Part shown: positions 1 through 14,661 of the stretch, piece after piece
Numbering within the stretch: position 1 is the first letter of the stretch
How the letters are laid out: every line of letters starts with the position of its first letter
DNA from: Halocaridina rubra
Taxonomy: Eukaryota > Arthropoda > Malacostraca > Decapoda > Atyidae
DNA length: 64,000 bases
Reading direction: 5' to 3'
NCBI GenBank assembly: GCA_037179515.1
Contig: JAXCGZ010005717.1
Location: 1-64,000 of the forward strand
Translations under genes and position numbers: made by a program
Notes under the pieces: model-generated
What the model saw: only the letters and a program-made list of their open reading frames with translations
What the model was told of the DNA's origin: nothing
The model's database searches: none

Positions 1-1280
1 ACCATACGGCAATCTATTTTTAAACATGATACCATACAAAACTCGCAACGATATGCAAGAATTGAACCAAAATATCAAAATAAACGTGGAATGCCCTAAA
101 CAAATTAAATAAGAAGCATGATGGCAAAAGAGAAAACATATGAAATATAATATTACATCTAAAATATATATTGCCTCAATATGAGCATATTGCTCATCAT
201 TACAAAACGGGGAATTTATACTTCAAGATTCCACAAAACTAAAAATATACAAGGGTTTCTTAGTCTATAAGCCAACAATACAATACTAATGATTTAAAAA
301 ATGCAAACTATTAACTTCCACATTCCTGGTCCTGCGTGCTTCAACAATATAAAATTCTAAGAACAGCACATGTGATGGCTAAATAATTTTCCATATTCTC
401 TTTTATTTGCAGAAAACATATTATTATGAAATCTACAGATTTCCTTACTGTATCTTCCTGACGTAAACAGCTTTGTAAAAGAAAAATGCAACATCCTTAA
501 TTTTGCTAAAACCCATCAGCTCAGTAAATAAAAATGCACATGATAGGTATATCATCATGCACAAAATAATACTTCACTAAGAGTTTATCAGAAATGACAC
601 CCAAATTTATAATTCATTGAGAAAACTATTCCTGTGTCATATGAGAAAATGAGCAAGAGATACATGAGTGAGTGGCAGGATATTCCTTCCACCAGTGACA
701 ATAAACAGGTATGTGAAGTCTTGCCACATCAGTAGTTTTGTCTTAGTAGTAATCATCCCACCATCCTCAGAGGGATAGTGTCATCCACAAAAAAAATAAA
801 GACAATTTCAACAATGTAACATACATAATACATATAACAAAGGAGATATTATTATAAAACAAGTCAAAATGTTTATATCGAAATTACATAAAATGAAGAC
901 CGATAGAATTACCTATTTTTTACCCACTTTGTTAATGTACAAAAGTTGAGCTAATAGTATTGTGCAACTCATAAAATTTCTTCAAGTCAGATTTATTACC
1001 GTTTTTCCTCTTATTTATGCACGAAGGATTAGGATATGCATATTATGGTACAAATCATAATGCATAAAATAGTTTTATATAACATTGATTACTCTTTTTC
1101 CTCTCATTATTGCAAAAAGGTTGTCAGTATCAGTTTTAAGGTTTAAATAATCCTGATAAATATTGATATGATACTAAACTAAATGACTATTTTTATTCAG
1201 CTCATTAAGACCCCAAGACTGTGCTTTAATATTATGGTACAACTAACAATGTTTACCAAACACAGTATAAAGTTTATTAC
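1..1280. other. AT-rich intronic sequence, no gene seen
   Basis: No exon or repeat family is recognised here. By position it should be the intron following the second CUEDC2-like exon on the minus strand, since the later exons of that gene are not found before the left edge. Confidence 0.4.
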
Positions 1281-1474
1281 CCTTCTTCTTCTCCTCATTA
1301 ATGCCCTGTACCATATCCATGACCCAGGCTGTCACAGCATCTTCAGGTATGGCATCAAATTCTGGTACGTAGGCAGAAATGACATCTTTCATCCCAGCTG
1401 AATCTACTTCTTCCTCATCTATGGCAACCTCCTCCAAGACACCACTCACATAGCTCACGACGATATCGTCAATG
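1281..1474 (-). CDS. CUEDC2: CUEDC2-like protein, coding exon 2
   Basis: This 194-bp exon encodes about 64 residues of the N-terminal region of a CUE-domain-containing protein 2 homologue. Readable motifs are IDDIVVSYVSGVLEEV and AYVPEFDAIPEDAV, which resemble the vertebrate pattern of a 'SYVLGVLE' helix followed by 'AYVPGF'. The minus-strand acceptor reads ..CCTACAG and the donor ..AAGG/GTAATA. It starts with the third base of a split codon, which joins in frame to the exon ending at 3162, and it ends one base into the next codon. In vertebrates CUEDC2 binds ubiquitin through a CUE domain and acts in receptor turnover and NF-kB signalling; that role is transferred by homology only. The CUE domain itself is not in this window. 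The assignment rests on motif memory and matching phase, not on a search. Confidence 0.72.
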
Positions 1475-3161
1475 CTGTAGGAATTAATACAATTTTCTTA
1501 CTGACGAAACTATAATAGCAGAGTATGTTCGAGTAAAAAGTGAATTATTATTAGCAATCAAAATACAACAACTAATTATTTCAATATTTGTACGAAGTAT
1601 CTAAGATTATGATACAAAACCTGCATATTAGGCCTCAATTTAATTATGTGCAAGTTCTATTCTGAAAAAGATATTATTTGTTAGATACATACTGGTGGTG
1701 TAAATCTAAATACGTATACTGTCAACTCTGTCAATCCCGTTTATTTTGTAACTTAAGCCTTATTCCTTAACACATGCAAACATCAGCTAAACATAACTTA
1801 CAAGTGTCACAGAGTATGAATAATAGTTCTTCATTAAGAAAGTGTTTAAATGTGCTGCAAGCAAAAACCAGTAAATCATCAAATTTGCTAAGTCCACATA
1901 TACTCATTGGAACTATTATCTACTTTCTTGGCTTTGCGGGTTAAAGAGAGGTCTGCCATACAAAAGAACATGACTTTTAACCTGTTTTGCTCTGTAGCAC
2001 AAGAGTTAAAGCTTCACTTCGGGGATATGGAAATGACAAAAGTGTAGTCTATGCCCACAAGAGTGGTAATGGCAGGCCACAGGGGAACCAATTACAACAT
2101 GGGTAAAAAAAGAGAACGAGTACCTAAAACAGAAATACTTTGGCTATGAGTAATAACTAAAATTTGCATTTGGCTTGATAAAAATGTTTCATCCCAACCG
2201 GTAAGAATTTCTTAAACTTGGATTCACGTTTTGCTTTTAAATTGAAGAGGATATCTTTATACGCAAAATCAGTTTCAGACAAAACTCTGAGCACCTTTTC
2301 TTACTAATTGTAAATTAATTTTTAATATAATAAACACCAGTGACTTAATTTTCCAAGTAGAGTCGTCCTTCATACTTTGTAATGTATCTCTTGACCCTAA
2401 AAGATGAGAGATCCTGATTCAAATGTGACAAAGTTATACTCGATAACACAATAGAAAAACATTCAGAATTAATTCACTTCATATGTTGCTAATCTGAAGA
2501 TTTTACAGTAAAACTGAGAGAGATTTCATATTACTGTGGTAAGGCTATGATGTACAAAATGGGAACTGCAAAGTAGGATGGACTGTAATGACATTATAAA
2601 TTTAAGCTAAAAAGTTTTGATTACAAATTTACTTGATATTAGAGGATGTATATTTTATTGCTATTGTTTCAACTCCTTTGTAATTCGAACCCGCAAGGTA
2701 ATTCATTCTCAACTGCCTAATTATCCTTAAATGCTCAATTATTAATAAACAAGGACAGTGAGAGTTTCGTCAGCTTGAACTTCACATTCCTTTCTAAGGA
2801 GAGTTTATTTTTTTCGCCTACATTGAAACCAGAGCAACACTCCTGTATCATCTGCCATAGAAGACTCCTGTTTTATGTGCTATAGAGGACTCCTGTATCA
2901 CCTGCTATTAAGAAATCCACTATCGTCTGCTCTAGAAGACACTTCAATCTCATCATTTCTAAGAATGAGCCACTAGATGTACAGTATATTAATAAACCTA
3001 AAAGAGAATACTGTATTAAGATTCTCCTTACCCTTCTTAGGCTTGCATTCAACAAAAATAAAGCTGTGATGATTAAAGAAAGGCTAAATGTGAGCAATGA
3101 TGCAAGAGCCACAAAAAAATTTTCGTATTACGATGATTTAAACACAATTATGATACTCAAC
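1475..3161 (-). other. intron 1 of the CUEDC2-like gene
   Basis: The interval lies between a GT donor at the 3162 boundary and an AG acceptor at the 1474 boundary. It is AT-rich and holds one short minisatellite (listed separately). No other exon or mobile element is recognised. Confidence 0.6.
2839..2938. repeat. 25-bp minisatellite, four units
   Basis: Four imperfect 25-bp units follow each other without gaps. The first three begin ACTCCTGT and the fourth is more diverged; all contain a CTGC..TA core. The repeat lies inside the CUEDC2-like intron and is non-coding. Confidence 0.75.
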
Positions 3162-3238
3162 CTGACTTCTGCATTAGGCGCATGCTGTTTTAGAAGGTTT
3201 CCAAGAGCCATTCGCACCACATCAGCATCAGTGCTCAT
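3162..3238 (-). CDS. CUEDC2: CUEDC2-like protein, first coding exon
   Basis: The exon begins with ATG at 3238 (minus strand) and encodes MSTDADVVRMALGNLL followed by KQHAPNAEV, an amphipathic start like that of CUEDC2 proteins. It ends with AG of a split codon before a GTTGAG donor. Joined to the next exon's first base this gives Ser followed by IDD, so the reading frame is kept across the intron. Upstream of the ATG a minus-strand ATTGATTTTCAG acceptor places the exon's 5' end near 3276, so the 5' UTR is probably split by a further intron. The start codon is supported because it is the first ATG after that acceptor. The identification depends on the downstream exon; this exon alone would be ambiguous. 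Confidence 0.65.
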
Positions 3239-4480
3239 GATGAAGTGATTATAATACAGTAGATCTGCGGAATAATCTGAAAATCAATTAAATATTTAAG
3301 TGTAATATATCAAGAGACTTAAATCTGATATTATAGAGGTAATAAAAAATTCAACCAAAAACTCAACCAAAGAAATAACTGACTTTAACAAATGAAACTG
3401 TATAATAGTGTCCATATACTTTGCCATATTTACACACAAAGCTAATGATCTCTAGTTTTTAATTAACGTTAGGGATGAGAGAGAAGAGAGAAAAGCAATA
3501 CACTGTCTAGGTTTTTTTTATAATATGTCTATATAAAATGAAGCTTTGAACACAATAATCTAATGACAAACAATATGGAAGATCTGGTTAAAATCCATAG
3601 GTGAAATAGGATTTCATATTAAACTGTGAGTTGCAAAGAAATATGTGATAGCATAAATATTTTATATATTGATTGGAGTCTGCCACTTACATCAGAAACA
3701 CCATGTAATAAGCAGGTAGCTTTAAATCAAGGTAAATCATACTTTGAACTCTATCAAACACATTACATTAGTTTAATCAAGTTACTGATGCATATATTGC
3801 TCAGCAATCTAATGCATGGTTATATATACTCGGTGAAGTAAATAAACTCTTTGCTGTTTAACTTCTGTTTATACATTTAAATTATTCATAAAAAAAAATT
3901 CTCATCAGGCATTATAAAATTATTTATATAGTAAATGAATATCAATAAAATAGGTGTATGGAAAAAAAAAAAAGTGCTGTAATTCCAGAATGACTTAGCT
4001 TCATCTTTATCTATGCATATAAGACATTATTACTAACAAGCATTTACTAACTATCAATTAAACTATGTCCAATTACATTCATACAATAGTAAAGATATTA
4101 TCATGTTATTATCCCTGTTTAAGATTACAGAGAAGTCCTTTTATTAGTATACAGTTAGCATTTTACTGTTCAGAGAAATGATATTTCAATTCTTTTATTA
4201 CAATGCATTATTCACAGAAACCTTCATAAACCCAGTTCAGTTTGTTGCATCCCAGATGCTTTTCTTCACAGGAGTTACATAATCTTATGTGTCAGATCTG
4301 TGAGAACAGCAAGTGGGTAAGAAGTTATCTGTTGTGTATAGGATGAAATACAGTAATATTACAATTATGTTGGGCATGTCAATATATAAACAGCATGTTA
4401 CATAAACATAAGAATTGGATAAATTATTCTGAGACAAAAATAACTAAAATATAATTAACAATACCTTTAACAATAATAGT
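3239..4480. other. 5' UTR and upstream or intronic sequence
   Basis: Positions 3239-3276 look like 5' UTR of the CUEDC2-like exon, ending at a minus-strand TTTTCAG acceptor. The rest is AT-rich with no recognised coding or repeat family. Confidence 0.35.
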
Positions 4481-4800
4481 ACAGAAGCTCCCCTACTTAT
4501 GAACCACCAAGTTACGAACATTCATAGATACGAACAAAAACCTACCCATTGTCTAACCATGCACTTAAGAAATATATTACTGTACTGTACTGTATTATTA
4601 AATTATTATTACTGTATTAAAATTCATTAATACTGTACACTTTGTTTTATGTAGTAGTTAAGGGTCTTAAGCCTAAGTACTGTAAAGTACTGCATATGTA
4701 TGTACTGTATAGTACTTTTTATTACCTACATAGAACTTACGAACAATTCTACTTATGAACAAACTTCTGGAACCTAACTTGTTCGTAAGTTGGGGAGTGT
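4481..4800. mobile_element. MITE-like element with terminal inverted repeats
   Basis: The left end has CTCCCCTACTTATGAAC and the reverse complement of the right end has CTCCCCAACTTACGAAC, so about 15 of 17 bases pair as a terminal inverted repeat. The interior has subterminal 'TTACGAAC' repeats in both orientations and short TACTG tandem units. It is about 320 bp with no coding capacity, which fits a miniature inverted-repeat DNA transposon. No transposase is visible and the superfamily is not assigned. Confidence 0.5.
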
Positions 4801-5749
4801 CTTATAATAATAATAATAATAATAATAATTATCTACACAAATGCCATAATCCCTCTAATAAGGGGGTGGACAAGTAGGAATATATAACCAATCACCAGGA
4901 TACTCACTTGCACTCTTATACTTCAAATTTATACATCCATATTCCTTTTCATATACATTCTACCAATCACCTCTCCTTTATTCTCAAATATTCCATGGCC
5001 AACACATTCAGAGACCCAGCTAATAATATTTTGGTAGGAACGTTGCTACGAGAACCCCCCGTATGCCTTGATTCTCCTTGGGAGGAAAATATGATAGAGA
5101 GATTGGGAATAATAATAATAATAATAATAATAATATTTGGGATTTGGAAGAAACAATTCTACATGCTACTTGCTTAAGGGGAGAAATCTGAGGTAAGAGA
5201 CTGTCCCTCTCTTCTTGAATCAACTTTTCTGTTACAGATAACTCACAGAGAGGTGCGAGCACGGGAAGATTGGGATGAAGGTGTCTCTTGTTACTGTTGT
5301 AGTAATTCTTTAAGTTGATATGGGTGTTTTTTACGTTGAAAATAATCAATGCCATTAATATTATCATAGTTGCATTTTTAAGTTGAAAATAATCAATGCC
5401 ATTAATATTATCACAATTGCAAAGTGTGATTAACTTTTTTTTCAGAATGACCTTCATAAAAAAATAATTTCAACTACAAAAGAACTCTATGCTCACATTA
5501 GCATTTCATTTAAACAGGCAAAAACTTCTGTGTAGATATAACCTTATGGGGCACTGGTTAGCTTTATTATTTACTGTAAACTTTAAACAGGTACTAAATA
5601 ATACTTTGCAAAAATATTACTTTGTAGAATTACAAGTCTAATGCACTACTGCAGAGTGGAAAATCATAAGTTTGTTACTGGCTTACAAAGGGGATCTTTT
5701 ACTGGCTAGGGGGGCTTTTATGCCCACAATGACTTCCGTGAAGCGTGCT
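4801..5749. other. non-coding repeats: AAT runs and a 56-bp-spaced duplication
   Basis: The stretch holds an (ATA)n run at 4805-4829 and an (AAT)n run at 5108-5133. Near 4836-4878 there is a short motif with CCCTCTAATAAGGGGG, related to repeats at 57141 and 63873. A block with AATAATCAATGCCATTAATA is tandemly duplicated at 5338-5410. The small open frames here are interrupted by microsatellite and do not resemble proteins. Confidence 0.5.
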
Positions 5750-8060
5750 CTAATGAAAAGTTGAAAACAGTGAGGGACAATCAGTTATGTGGTTCTCTGC
5801 CATAAGAGAACTACAAATATCCAATTTTTTTATGTGTAACAACAGGAAGGGCATCAAGAAAACATTTATAAAGAAAAAATAGCAGCTTAAGAACAAAACA
5901 GAAATAAGAGAAAGATAAACAATAAAAAAAACGGCAGAAAGAATAGTCAAAGTAACGAAAACTTAGAAATATGGTAGGTTTAAGTCATGAGATGCTGATA
6001 GATCTGTTTTTTGAGAGAAGAAATGTACTGAGAATTTGAAAAGGCAGTCTGGTTGTGGAAGGAAAGAAGGAGTCACTACACCAACCAAATCTGCAAGCTA
6101 TAAAGCTCTACAAAGTACCATATGTTACACGGCCTAACCAGAGGGGAAGGGATGCAATTTGTCAACTCATAAGAGCAGCAATGGATGCAGTACAGACTAA
6201 AAAGGGGAAGAATTGATACGTTCCGGAGAAGAGCATGACAAACGAGTTTAAAAGTAAGAGTGGGAGTGTTGATGAGTTTAATGGCCTTAGACTCAACCCT
6301 AACAGGGAGTTAAGTGCAAGAAAAAGTACCCTAGATGTGAGAGCAGTAGTTTAAACAGAGATAGATGAGACCTATACAGATTTTTAGCAAATGAGATGAG
6401 GAAATGTAAAATCAATAAATAAACAGACCTCTAAATTTCTGACATGCAGCTTTAGCACTTTGTATTATGAGATTCCTCCAAGACAAGTTAAAGGCTCTCT
6501 GCATTACTAATATGTTAATAGAATTGAGTGCAAAAATTTCGTTATTTTCGAAGACAATAAATCTATCAGGAGGAGAAGAAGATAAAGAGACATAAAAACT
6601 GAATCGTGGAGGCATTAATTATTACTAAATTTTGGGTGCCCCATTAAAATACTCTCTAATTCGGAGTTGAAAGTTGAAAAAAGAGTGATACAAGACTGAT
6701 ATCGAGCAGTAGAGTGAAGAAAATTCAGAGGAAACATGAAAGGTATAATTGTCGGCAAAGCAAGGAAAAGAGAGAAGGATGGGGACTGGAGAGATCATTG
6801 ATGAAGAGAGGGAACAGAGCAGGTGAAAGAAAAGAACCATAAGGAACACCACTGGTAACTGGGAAAGAACCATTAGTTCACCGACAACAACCACAGATAT
6901 ATAGCAATCAGAAAGGTGACTAGAAATCTAAGAACTGCGAGAAGTATTGCCCAAAGCAGTACGTTTGGTTAAGAAAGACTTCTGTGATACTCTGTCAAAA
7001 GTCTTAGAGATATTAAGGGGGACGACAAAGAAGTTCCCATAGTTCTTTAGATATGATGGCCATACATGAGTGAGATAAGACAGAAGGTCACCTGAGGATC
7101 TTAATTTGTGGCAGTCCTACTGGTGACTAGAACTAAGTGAATTAGACGAAAGATGTATCTGGAAATGAGAATTCGGCAAAGTTTTGAATACTTTACCAAT
7201 AGCAGAGGTTAATGCAACTAGTCAATAGTTGGAAGGAATGAAATGGTTATCCTTCATGGGAGCTGGCTGAACTAGAGGGTGCTTCTAAAATGAGGGATAG
7301 ATACTGGTTGAGAGCATGAGGCAAAAAAGATATCAATGCACAGGAGCCAGTTTAACTACAAATCCATAAGAAACCTTGCAGGAATACCTTATTCATCTTC
7401 AGAGAGCAAAGAACCCTAAGGACTTTGCATGTAGAATGAAACGGGAAGGGCATAGGGTTAGAAAGGGTTAATGTACGAGGGTCAGGAGCACTGGAATCAC
7501 TTATGGGAGACCTGGGATTAAAATAAAGAGCCAAACAGAGTGGCTTTATCAGTGAGATAGCAACTACAGAACTGTCAGAACAAATGAGAGGGGGAAGGCT
7601 TGGCTTACAGAAGTTACTGGAGAGCTTTTTGGTTAAGGACCAGAAATATGTTCCACTGTGAGAAGAGTTCAGGCCATCAACTCTCCTTCTAGTTCTAGCT
7701 GTATTAAGATTAGAGCAAGTTGATTCAGAAGGAGGGGTGCAGTACGACTGGTGTGCCCGATTCCTGATCAGTATTGCCCAGGCACGGTCAGACCAAGGAT
7801 GAGATGGGAAGAAAGTTTTCATATAGAAGGAAATGAATGCCTCCAATCCCGAGGTAATGTCTCAGCACTTTTTGGCCTGTCTGATCCAGGTAACAGGTCC
7901 AAAAGCAGTACTCATCCCATGGAAAATCAAAGAGAAAGTTACGCAAGTCTTCATGTTGGGTATGCTCATAGTGCCACAGACAGCGCTGGGTGGGGGAGAT
8001 CAATGGTAGGGAAGGTAAAGAGGAAAGAGAATGAGATCTAGGAAGTGCAATGCACCAATA
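5750..8060 (-). mobile_element. strongly decayed jockey-type LINE remnant
   Basis: Minus-strand translations in several frames carry eroded LINE features. At 7352-7846 a stretch with GTYFWSLTKKLSSNF followed by LPPLICSDSSVV resembles the linker between endonuclease and reverse transcriptase in jockey/I-like elements. At 6625-6894 'LPVVFLMVLFFHLL' and 'PCFADNYTFHVS' look like decayed RT motifs B and C, with ADN in place of ADD. Many stops and shifts show that it is an old dead copy. It belongs to a different lineage from the CR1-like copies further right. The exact ends are not determined. Confidence 0.5.
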
Positions 8061-8928
8061 ATACATATTACGATTTACCATTTAGGGTGTAATTATAATT
8101 ATGATATTAGTCAAGATCGCTCTTGTTTCTATTACAAGCTTATGACTTTTTGTATTAAACAACATAAATTATATCAGAATCATGTACTTTAGACCTTACG
8201 CACATTTCAATTACATTCGAGAAATTAACATATTACAAAATATCGAAAATAAAACCGAAAAAATCACATGAATAATAACCTCTTTTTCTTTGAGATATTA
8301 TGCCTTAAATATTGTTTTTCACTAATATACACATATAATTGCAAACTCCATACTAAATCACGTACACTTTCCCTCCGATATCATCCTAAAAACCCATTAA
8401 ATTACTCCCGTAAAAAACCGAGGTAAACAATACTGGGTACATTATTTAATTTCATACATTACGCCCCTTAAACTGATAATAATGCCAATGAAAACATTCA
8501 GATTCATTACTTCGACAGTTGTAGTTCCATAATCACTAATTACTTGATTAAATTATTGTCTTAATTGAGCGCAAAGAGACTTACATTACAATACCTTGTT
8601 GTGATGAAGGGGAGCCGCTCGATGCAGTAGATGTTTTGTAGTATAGACGACTGAATCTCTTTAAAATCAGCTTTTAAACTATAGATGACAGAATAGGCTT
8701 TAGATTGATTGATTTTTCTATATTGTCCATGATACCAAGGGTTTGCCTATGTATCGAAATAAGAGTACTTTTGCAGTAAAATGTACTAAATTTGTGATAT
8801 AATATGAGGGTTTGTTGTTTATGATATTACGGGTAAGGTCCATTTGGGAGCATAGCACTGACGCCTTACTTCCAAATTTCTAGCTTTAATGGCACTCTGT
8901 TATTATTATCATTATTATTATAATTATA
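8061..8928. other. AT-rich, possible upstream 5' UTR exon
   Basis: No protein-coding signal is seen. Around 8597-8700 on the minus strand there is a less AT-rich patch ending in a possible donor (ACAACAAG/GTATTG). It could be a non-coding first exon of the CUEDC2-like gene, but this is a guess that transcript data would have to settle. Confidence 0.25.
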
Positions 8929-9180
<252 letters not shown>

Positions 9181-9208
9181 TTTTAGACTGCATGTTAACA
9201 GTTCAGTG

Positions 9209-11423
<2,215 letters not shown>

Positions 11424-14018
11424 GTGTGTAATTACTTAATTGTAATTACCTAATTGTGCTTACGGGAAAGAGCTCCATGCTCGTAACTCCCCATCTCCTG
11501 GTCGGTTCCATTTGCGTATTTAGTGGTACTTATCATGCTTGTCTTTACAACTATAGATTGAGTTAGCATTAACTACCTTCTCGCTTAGCAATTTCCAATC
11601 ATCAACTACTCTTACACTGAAAAAGTACTTCTTTACATTCTCAAAGAAGTTTTCTTGCAAAGCTTCAAACTATAACCTCTAGTTCTAGTGCCAGCCATTT
11701 GAAAATATCGATCCCTATGCAGTCTGTCATAGCCATGAAGGAAATTATAAACCGTTACCATATCTCCCCTCATACTTCTACTTTTGACTGATGGTAAGTC
11801 TAATTCCCTCAGCCTCTTCTCATAACTGAGATTGCGTAATACTGGCACCAATTTTGTGGCATGTCTTTGAACTTTTTCCAGCTTAATTACGTGCTTTTTC
11901 AAGTGTGGATTCCAAAGGGGGCTGCATATTCTAGCTTTGGCCTCACATCGGTTACGTAAATAATTCTAAGCATTCCCTTGTCTATGTGCCTGAAGGCTAC
12001 CTTTACATTTGTGAAGAAAGCATATACTGCCCTTGCTATGCCATTTGTATGCATTTCTGGAGACAAATCTGCAAGTATGTTAACACCTAGATCTCTCTCA
12101 TTTTCTGTCTCTTGAAGTTCTGCTCTGGCTATTGAGTATTCAAGCATGGGCCTTCTCGCACTTGTACTCATTCTCGTTACCTTATATTTATAGGTTTTGA
12201 ATTCCATTAACCACTTTTCTGACCACTCATGCAGACTATCTAGGTCTTCCTGAAGTTCTCTAACATTGTTCTCGTCTCTTACTTTTTTCACAATCTTTAC
12301 ATTATCTGCAAACATATTTCTTAATGAATTTGCAGCCTGGTATGTCATTTTTATATACAAGGCAAAAAAGGGGCCCTAAAACTGAACCCTGTAGAACTCT
12401 ACTACTAATCCCTCTCCATTCAAACACCGAATATCCTACTCTAACCCTCTGTCCCTTTGCTTCTAAGTAAGATTTAATCCATTCCAAAACATTACCACCT
12501 ATTCTCGTCATTACTTGTAGCTTCTTAATAAGTCTCCCATGTAAGACCATATCAAATGCCTTCTGAAAGTCTGGGAATATGCAATCTGACCCACCCTCTT
12601 TTTCCTATAGGATCCGACTTACCTCATCATAAAATTCCAATAGGTTTTTTACTCTTGAGCCGCATTCTCTGAAGCCATGTTGTCTCACTGACAAAAAGCT
12701 GAAGAAGTCCAAGTGAAGAGAGATGTGTGTGTGTGTGTTTTTTTTTTTAGAAGTTTCTTCATAACTTTGCAAACTATGCTGGTCAGGAAATCAGATCTAT
12801 AGTTTAGAGCTGAATCCCCTTCTCTTTTTGAAGATAGGCACCACGTTTGCTTGTTTTCAGCATCTTGGAATCTCCCCTGATTCCAGCGACTTTTCAAATA
12901 TGATGCATAATGCTATCGATATTGGTTTAGTACATAAGGGGATATATCATCAGGACCTGTAACTCTGTAGGTATCTAACTCCATCAACGGTTTGCATACC
13001 CCTGCGGGAGAAAAGATGATATCCTCTAATACCTGCCCATGAACTCCTATCTCTACAGTATGAGGGGGTGGGGTATTTTGTGCTGTGAATACTGACTGCT
13101 AATTCTTATTCAGTTCTTCCCAAGCCTCTTCATCTATCTCAGTGATGCTTCCATCCTCTTTCTTTAAATTTAAAACCTATTCTTTGACCTTCATTTTTCC
13201 TCTGATCAAGGTGTGGAAAAGGTTGGGATTTTTTTTCGCCTTCCTGATAACATCCCTTTCATAGTCTCTCTTTGCCTCTCTTCTTTTACTTAGGTAATAA
13301 TTTCTTTCTATTTTATAATTCCTCCAGGTATTTATGATTTTTCTCCTCCTATGCCTTTTCCAGCATTTGTCTCGCCACTCCTTAGCTCTCTCATGCTTAT
13401 TATTGAGCCATTTGTCTCGGGTATGAATAACTCCTATTTTAGTGGAAGGTATGGAACAAGTGACTATCTTCCCATATTCCTCACAAAAACTTTTGTACAT
13501 TTCTTGTAAAAATTTGTTGTTAAGTAAGGTCCTTCAGTCAATAACTGCAAAAAGCTTAGAAATTTGATGTAATCTCCTCTCGGATAGTTCCTCCTTGTGT
13601 TATTCTCAGTGCCTTTGCTTTCAGGCAGAACACCTTTGATGATATACGCCATCAACAACACACAGTGGTCAGTTTTTCCAAATGGTGTATCATATTCAAG
13701 TTTTTCAATATTCAACACATTGTCAGTGAATACTAAATGAAACAGCAATGCTTCATTCCCACCCCTGGCCCTCGTTGGTTCCAATTCATGTTGGTATAGG
13801 AAATTCCCTTGCACTCAATACAGGAAACTTGCCCTGAATGGGTCCTTGCCACTTTTTGGGTCAAGATTTATCCAATCTATCTCTCTCTATGACTAAAATA
13901 TTCCATAATCAAAATCCAACACTTTCGCTCCCATGCGATGTTAACAACTGTGTCTATGACTTCGATAGTACCTACATAATTTTCCTCATAAATTTCTAGT
14001 CTATGATTATTCCTTGGT
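11424..14018 (-). mobile_element. CR1-like LINE copy B (old, 5'-truncated)
   Basis: The copy retains a diverged 3' tail (ATTACTTAATTGTAATTACC on the plus strand) and fragments of ORF2 from the endonuclease C-terminus through the RT and C-terminal domain. Remnants are at 11633-11902, 11899-12360, 12302-12550, 13177-13500 and 13464-13814. MFADNVKIV shows an ADN change in the RT catalytic motif. It is 5'-truncated inside the endonuclease, directly at the tail of copy C. Confidence 0.85.
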
Positions 14019-14570
14019 GATTACCTAATTGTGATTACCTAATTGTGTTTACGGGAAAGAGCCCAAAGCTCGTATCTTCCCGTCTCCTCATCGGTTCCAT
14101 TTTATACTTAGTGATACTTATCATACCTGTCCTTAAAACTATGGATTGAGATAGCATTAACTACCTCCTCGCTTAGCGAATTCCAATTATCAACTACTCT
14201 TACACCGAAAAAGTATTTCCTTACATCCTGCGAAGAAGTTTTCTTACGAAGCTTCAAACTATGACCTCTAGTTCTAGAGCCAGCCATATCAAAATATCGA
14301 TCCCTATCCACTCTATCATAACCATGAAGGAATTTAAAGACTGTCACCATATCCCCCCTTACTCTTCTAGCTTCGAGTGATGGTAAGCCTAATTCCCTCA
14401 GCCTCTCATCATAACTGAGATTGCGTATTTCTGGCACCAGTTTCGTGGCATGTCTTTGAACTTTTTCAAGCTTAGCTATGTGCTTTTTCAAGTGCGGATT
14501 CCAAAAGGGGGCTGCATAGTCGAGTTTTGGCCTCACATAGGTTACATAAATATTTCTGAACATTTCCTTG
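14019..14570 (-). mobile_element. CR1-like LINE copy C (young 3' fragment)
   Basis: A short 5'-truncated copy carrying the last 151 codons of ORF2 (14108-14563, e.g. VTYVRPKLDYAAPFWNPHL) and the intact 3' stem-loop and tail. It is close to copies D to H in sequence. Its 5' break lies directly at the tail of copy D. Confidence 0.9.
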
Positions 14571-14603
14571 TGATTACCTAATTGTGATTACCTAATTGTG
14601 TTT

Positions 14604-14636
14604 ACGGGAAAGAGCCCAAAGCTCGTATCTTCCCGT
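14604..14636 (-). promoter_or_regulatory. LINE 3' stem-loop (example in copy D)
   Basis: ACGGGAA pairs with TTCCCGT, enclosing a second stem GAGC/GCTC with a TTTGG loop. The hairpin sits just before the 14-nt tail repeats (AATTAGGTAATCAC in sense). It is conserved in nearly all copies that keep a 3' end. In related LINE groups such a 3' structure is the recognition site for the element's own reverse transcriptase; that role is inferred here. Confidence 0.65.
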
Positions 14637-14661
14637 CTCCTGATCGGTTCCATTTTTAGAC

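Noticed and set aside
640..780. Possible further CUEDC2-like exon on the minus strand
   Set aside because: The translation has stops in the expected frame and no resemblance to the CUE domain or C-terminus.
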